A DNA stretch of 64,000 nucleotides, from positions 3,536,535 to 3,600,534 of the forward strand of contig CM076652.1 in NCBI GenBank assembly GCA_038496675.1, given 5' to 3'. Origin of the DNA: Rachycentron canadum (lineage: Eukaryota > Chordata > Actinopteri > Carangiformes > Rachycentridae). A program made the translations under genes and the position numbers. Position 1 is the stretch's first letter. Each line of letters begins with the position of its first letter. Of this stretch, positions 61,580 to 64,000 are shown in pieces. Under the pieces are notes generated by a model that saw only the letters and a program-made list of their open reading frames with translations, was not told where the DNA came from and did no database searches.

Positions 61580-61920
61580 AAGATTCTGGACATGGTCAGA
61601 AGTATGTGGGCACGTTGTTTTGTGGATTAATATAGGCCCTGATGGGATACAATAATAGTTTAGATTATAGCATGCTTCCCAGTTCTTCCCTTTTCTGGAA
61701 TAACAATGCCGCTATCCACAAACCCAGAATCACGGAGAAATGTCCCTGCACAAATCCTGAACTCAACCCCATCCAATACATTTGGGATGAACTGGGACAC
61801 AGACTGTGAGTTGGGCCTTATTGCCCAACATTACTATGATGCTCACTACTGCTGTAGAGGCTGTGCAGGCTGTGGACTGACATGGAAACTGTCCATATAC
61901 TTTTGGCCATGTAGTCTAGC
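61580..61920 (+). pseudogene. Tc1/mariner-type transposon remnant with transposase C-terminus
   Basis: The left end is GGTCAGAAGTATGTGGGCA and the right end CCATATACTTTTGGCCATG, matching as inverted ends. In the frame starting at CTCAACCCC (near 61763) the translation is LNPIQYIWDELGHRL and then a stop. NPI-x-x-x-WDEL is the hallmark around the last catalytic acidic residue of Tc1/mariner DDE transposases. The rest of the gene is missing, so this is a dead internal-deletion copy. The longer open frame through here (61706-61927) is in the wrong frame. Confidence 0.65.
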
Positions 61921-63059
61921 TTCATGACTCTGTGATGCTATGATAAAAACACGATAGACCAGCTTGTTTGTAACTGAAATCAAAAATGCAAGAGGCAGGT
62001 TTTCTTGTGCCCTTTTTCTATTGTATCCAGAACATCCTTGAAAATCACCTTTAAATCACCGAAACAATAAACCATTGTTGAGTTGACCTGACTTCATCCT
62101 CAGTGTGTTACAGTTGAACAATAACATTTAGAGTAAAAGTCCAGGCTTGTTTCAGGCTGCCTAATTACTTGTCTGCTTTTGGCGTAAATTAATTTGAATA
62201 CAGTCGAGAGACTTGATTCCGGCCTCGTGAGCATTACGCAACACTTTTATTTGTTTCTCATGTAACCATGGAAACCAGTGCCAGGCTTGGAAAAAAAAAC
62301 ACAAGGCTATGAGCAACACTGCAGGCATTAGGCCTCACTGAGTCAGACTCGGATACAGATACCACTGAGGTTTTTGGAGGGCAAAGCTGCTGGAAATTAT
62401 ATTTCAGCAGCTCCAACTTCATTCTTCGTGTATTTCTTTCCACACGTAGCTTCAGCTGGCTTGTCCCCGCTGCACAGATGAATGAAACCAGTCACTGAGT
62501 ATCTACTGTGAATCATTAGACAATTAGATTTCCTATGACTCAATATCACATGTAAAAAAACACAAACAAAAAATCCATTGTGAAAATCCATCTTTCAAGA
62601 AGAGGCACATGCTAGTGATTCATCATCCTGATAATAAAACTGTAAATGAAAAAAAAAAAACATAAACAAATGAACACTGGATTATATTAAATTTTTAATG
62701 TGCACAGCGTTATATTATACAGTAAAAGCAAGGAAAGAAAAAAAAAATCACTTTTATAAAAAATATCACCTTTTGAGCTTAAAATACTCATTTCAAGAAA
62801 CTGGTGCTATGATATTACCATCCCTGTGAGAAGACAGCAGGTAGACTGAAGGTGACGGAGTCAAAGCGAGCTTAGTGTCACCGCCCCCAACTCCACTCCA
62901 ACTCCACCCATCCCAGTGGGCGTGGCGGGGTGACGGTTTGATGCTTGTCAGCATCTTGTCCACAGTCAAGAAGCAGGGCAGTAGAAAAAGTCATCAGGGA
63001 CAGTGAAAACAAGGGGGAGGGGTGCAAAAATACGACCAGGTAACAAAAAACAAAATGCA

Positions 63060-63909
63060 TCCAGAATCACACATTCCACCTCACATTGTCTTTATTCCAA
63101 TGCATTAACCTGCGTAAGTACCACAGTGCCCAAGAAAAATCTCCACACACGCACGCACACACACTCGTAACTGCACGTCCTAAGTGCAAAGTGTGCAAAA
63201 GTAGCTGTTAGTACTCTTCTACCTTTGCAAAGTGAGTTATAAAGACAGGAGATTTTCATTAGTGCTATTCACTTACAATACTTTCCCATAGATTAGTGCA
63301 CTGGAATGAGGCCATAGCTTGTGAAGCCTTATTTTCTGCATAAACACCCATACAGTACATGTAGGATATCAAAAACAACGGCACTGAAACTATCCTCTCG
63401 AAGTTCTTCATTTTCATAGTGTAGAAAAAAAGAATTCACTACAGAGCTATAATGATGTGCATTCAAAAGCATTGAGCTTCACTGAAAAACAAAAGGTCAA
63501 ACTTGGAGTAAAAAGGCAATAATTCTCTGTCACACAGTCATGTAATGATGAGGATGATGGTGAAGAGACCTGCAACTGAAAGGTTATGTTTAAGAAGCTG
63601 ATGCAGAGAGCGAGTGAGCCGAGATGCGAGTTGTTGCCGCATCATCAGTCGGCGTGGCAGGCGTGGCGGTGGTGGACGGCGGGTTGCTGGCAAGGTGACG
63701 CAGGTGCATGCAGGAACGAGGGCAGGTTCAGTGTGTCAGACTGTGCTGGGAAAGCCGGGCGAAGGGGGCCGGGGGGGCGGTTGTTTTTGGTGGTGGGTTG
63801 GAGGTCAGGTGGGGGCAAGGGAGGGGCGTTGCTGTGCTGCTCGGCTTGTAGTGTTGTTTTGTTTTTGCTGAGTCAGACAGAATTTGGCAGCGGCCTTTCT
63901 CTCTCTCTG

Positions 63910-63944
<35 letters not shown>

Positions 63945-64000
63945 TTTTACCCTAACAACTCTTGCATCCCACCATCCCACCCTGGCCCGAGGCTCCAAAA
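63060..64000 (-). other. Possible 3' UTR of a caveolin gene (cav1), inferred from synteny
   Basis: In vertebrates CAV1 lies upstream of MET in the same orientation, so a minus-strand transcript should end to the right of met. The canonical signal at 63091-63096 and the lack of dispersed repeats in 63.1-63.6 kb agree with a 3' UTR. No caveolin coding sequence is present. The far end is G-rich (63.65-63.83 kb) and closes with a (CT)n tract at 63892-63940. This could equally be plain intergenic DNA. Confidence 0.3.
63091..63096 (-). terminator. Candidate polyadenylation signal AATAAA on the minus strand
   Basis: Plus-strand TTTATT within GTCTTTATTCCAATG reads GGAATAAAGAC on the minus strand, a canonical signal. 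It would end a minus-strand transcript that enters from the right edge, with cleavage expected near 63060-63085. Confidence 0.4.

Larger units (their letters stand above)
51341..63060. other. Intergenic region upstream of met
   Basis: No supported gene. The stretch holds family A elements (54.3 and 55.75 kb), SINE-like pieces (56.2 and 58.2 kb), GT arrays (57.04 and 57.63 kb), a GCGT-rich patch (51760-51790), Tc1/mariner debris (59.8 and 61.6-61.9 kb), a short (CCA)n run (60514-60532) and repeat family E (60.98-61.24 kb). Remaining sequence looks unique and non-coding. All open frames here are short and without recognisable domains. Confidence 0.65.

Noticed and set aside
61706..61927. 73-residue frame as a gene
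   Set aside because: It is an off-frame reading of a decayed Tc1/mariner transposase end.
63614..63871. 85-residue plus-strand frame as a coding exon
   Set aside because: It is a G-rich low-complexity translation (runs of Gly and Arg) without domain or splice context, and antisense to the expected neighbour.

Overview
This window looks like vertebrate nuclear DNA, most likely from a ray-finned (probably percomorph) fish. It has split genes with consensus splice sites, many long (CA)n/(GT)n microsatellites, several dispersed short repeat families and Tc1/mariner debris. It shows no prokaryotic gene organisation. The species cannot be read from the sequence.

The one protein gene I can support is met (hepatocyte growth factor receptor tyrosine kinase), on the minus strand. 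I reconstructed its 5' half exon by exon. A probable non-coding exon 1 with a GC-box promoter lies near 51.0-51.3 kb. Eleven coding exons follow, from 49,467 down to 2,130, totalling 2,730 bp or 910 codons, with every splice phase matching. They encode the signal peptide, the Sema domain with its basic furin site, the PSI domain and four IPT domains. The transmembrane, juxtamembrane and kinase exons must lie beyond position 1; I found no exon 13 in 1-2,129. The largest introns are intron 2 (about 23.1 kb) and intron 10 (about 9.9 kb).

Layout: 1-2,129 partial intron 12; 2,130-5,054 exons 12 and 11; 5,055-14,997 intron 10; 14,998-19,907 a dense cluster of exons 10 to 4; 25,008-25,211 exon 3; 25,212-48,267 intron 2; 48,268-49,468 exon 2; 49,469-50,999 intron 1; 51,000 to about 51.25 kb exon 1; about 51.3-63.06 kb intergenic DNA; and from about 63.06 kb to the end a candidate minus-strand 3' UTR. 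In other vertebrates the gene upstream of MET in the same orientation is CAV1, so that tail may be cav1, but no caveolin coding sequence is in the window.

Non-coding structure accounts for most of the bases. Family A is a MITE-like element with terminal inverted repeats and an internal hairpin. Its stems differ in sequence between copies yet still pair. One copy is joined to a 30-bp tandem array made from its own terminal sequence. Family B is a dispersed repeat of about 370-520 bp. There are also SINE-like pieces with a box-B motif, a Tc1/mariner transposase remnant, and a 79-bp TG tract about 31 nt upstream of met exon 11. I saw no convincing new protein system. The most interesting items are the hairpin MITE with its tandem derivative and the splice-site features of met.
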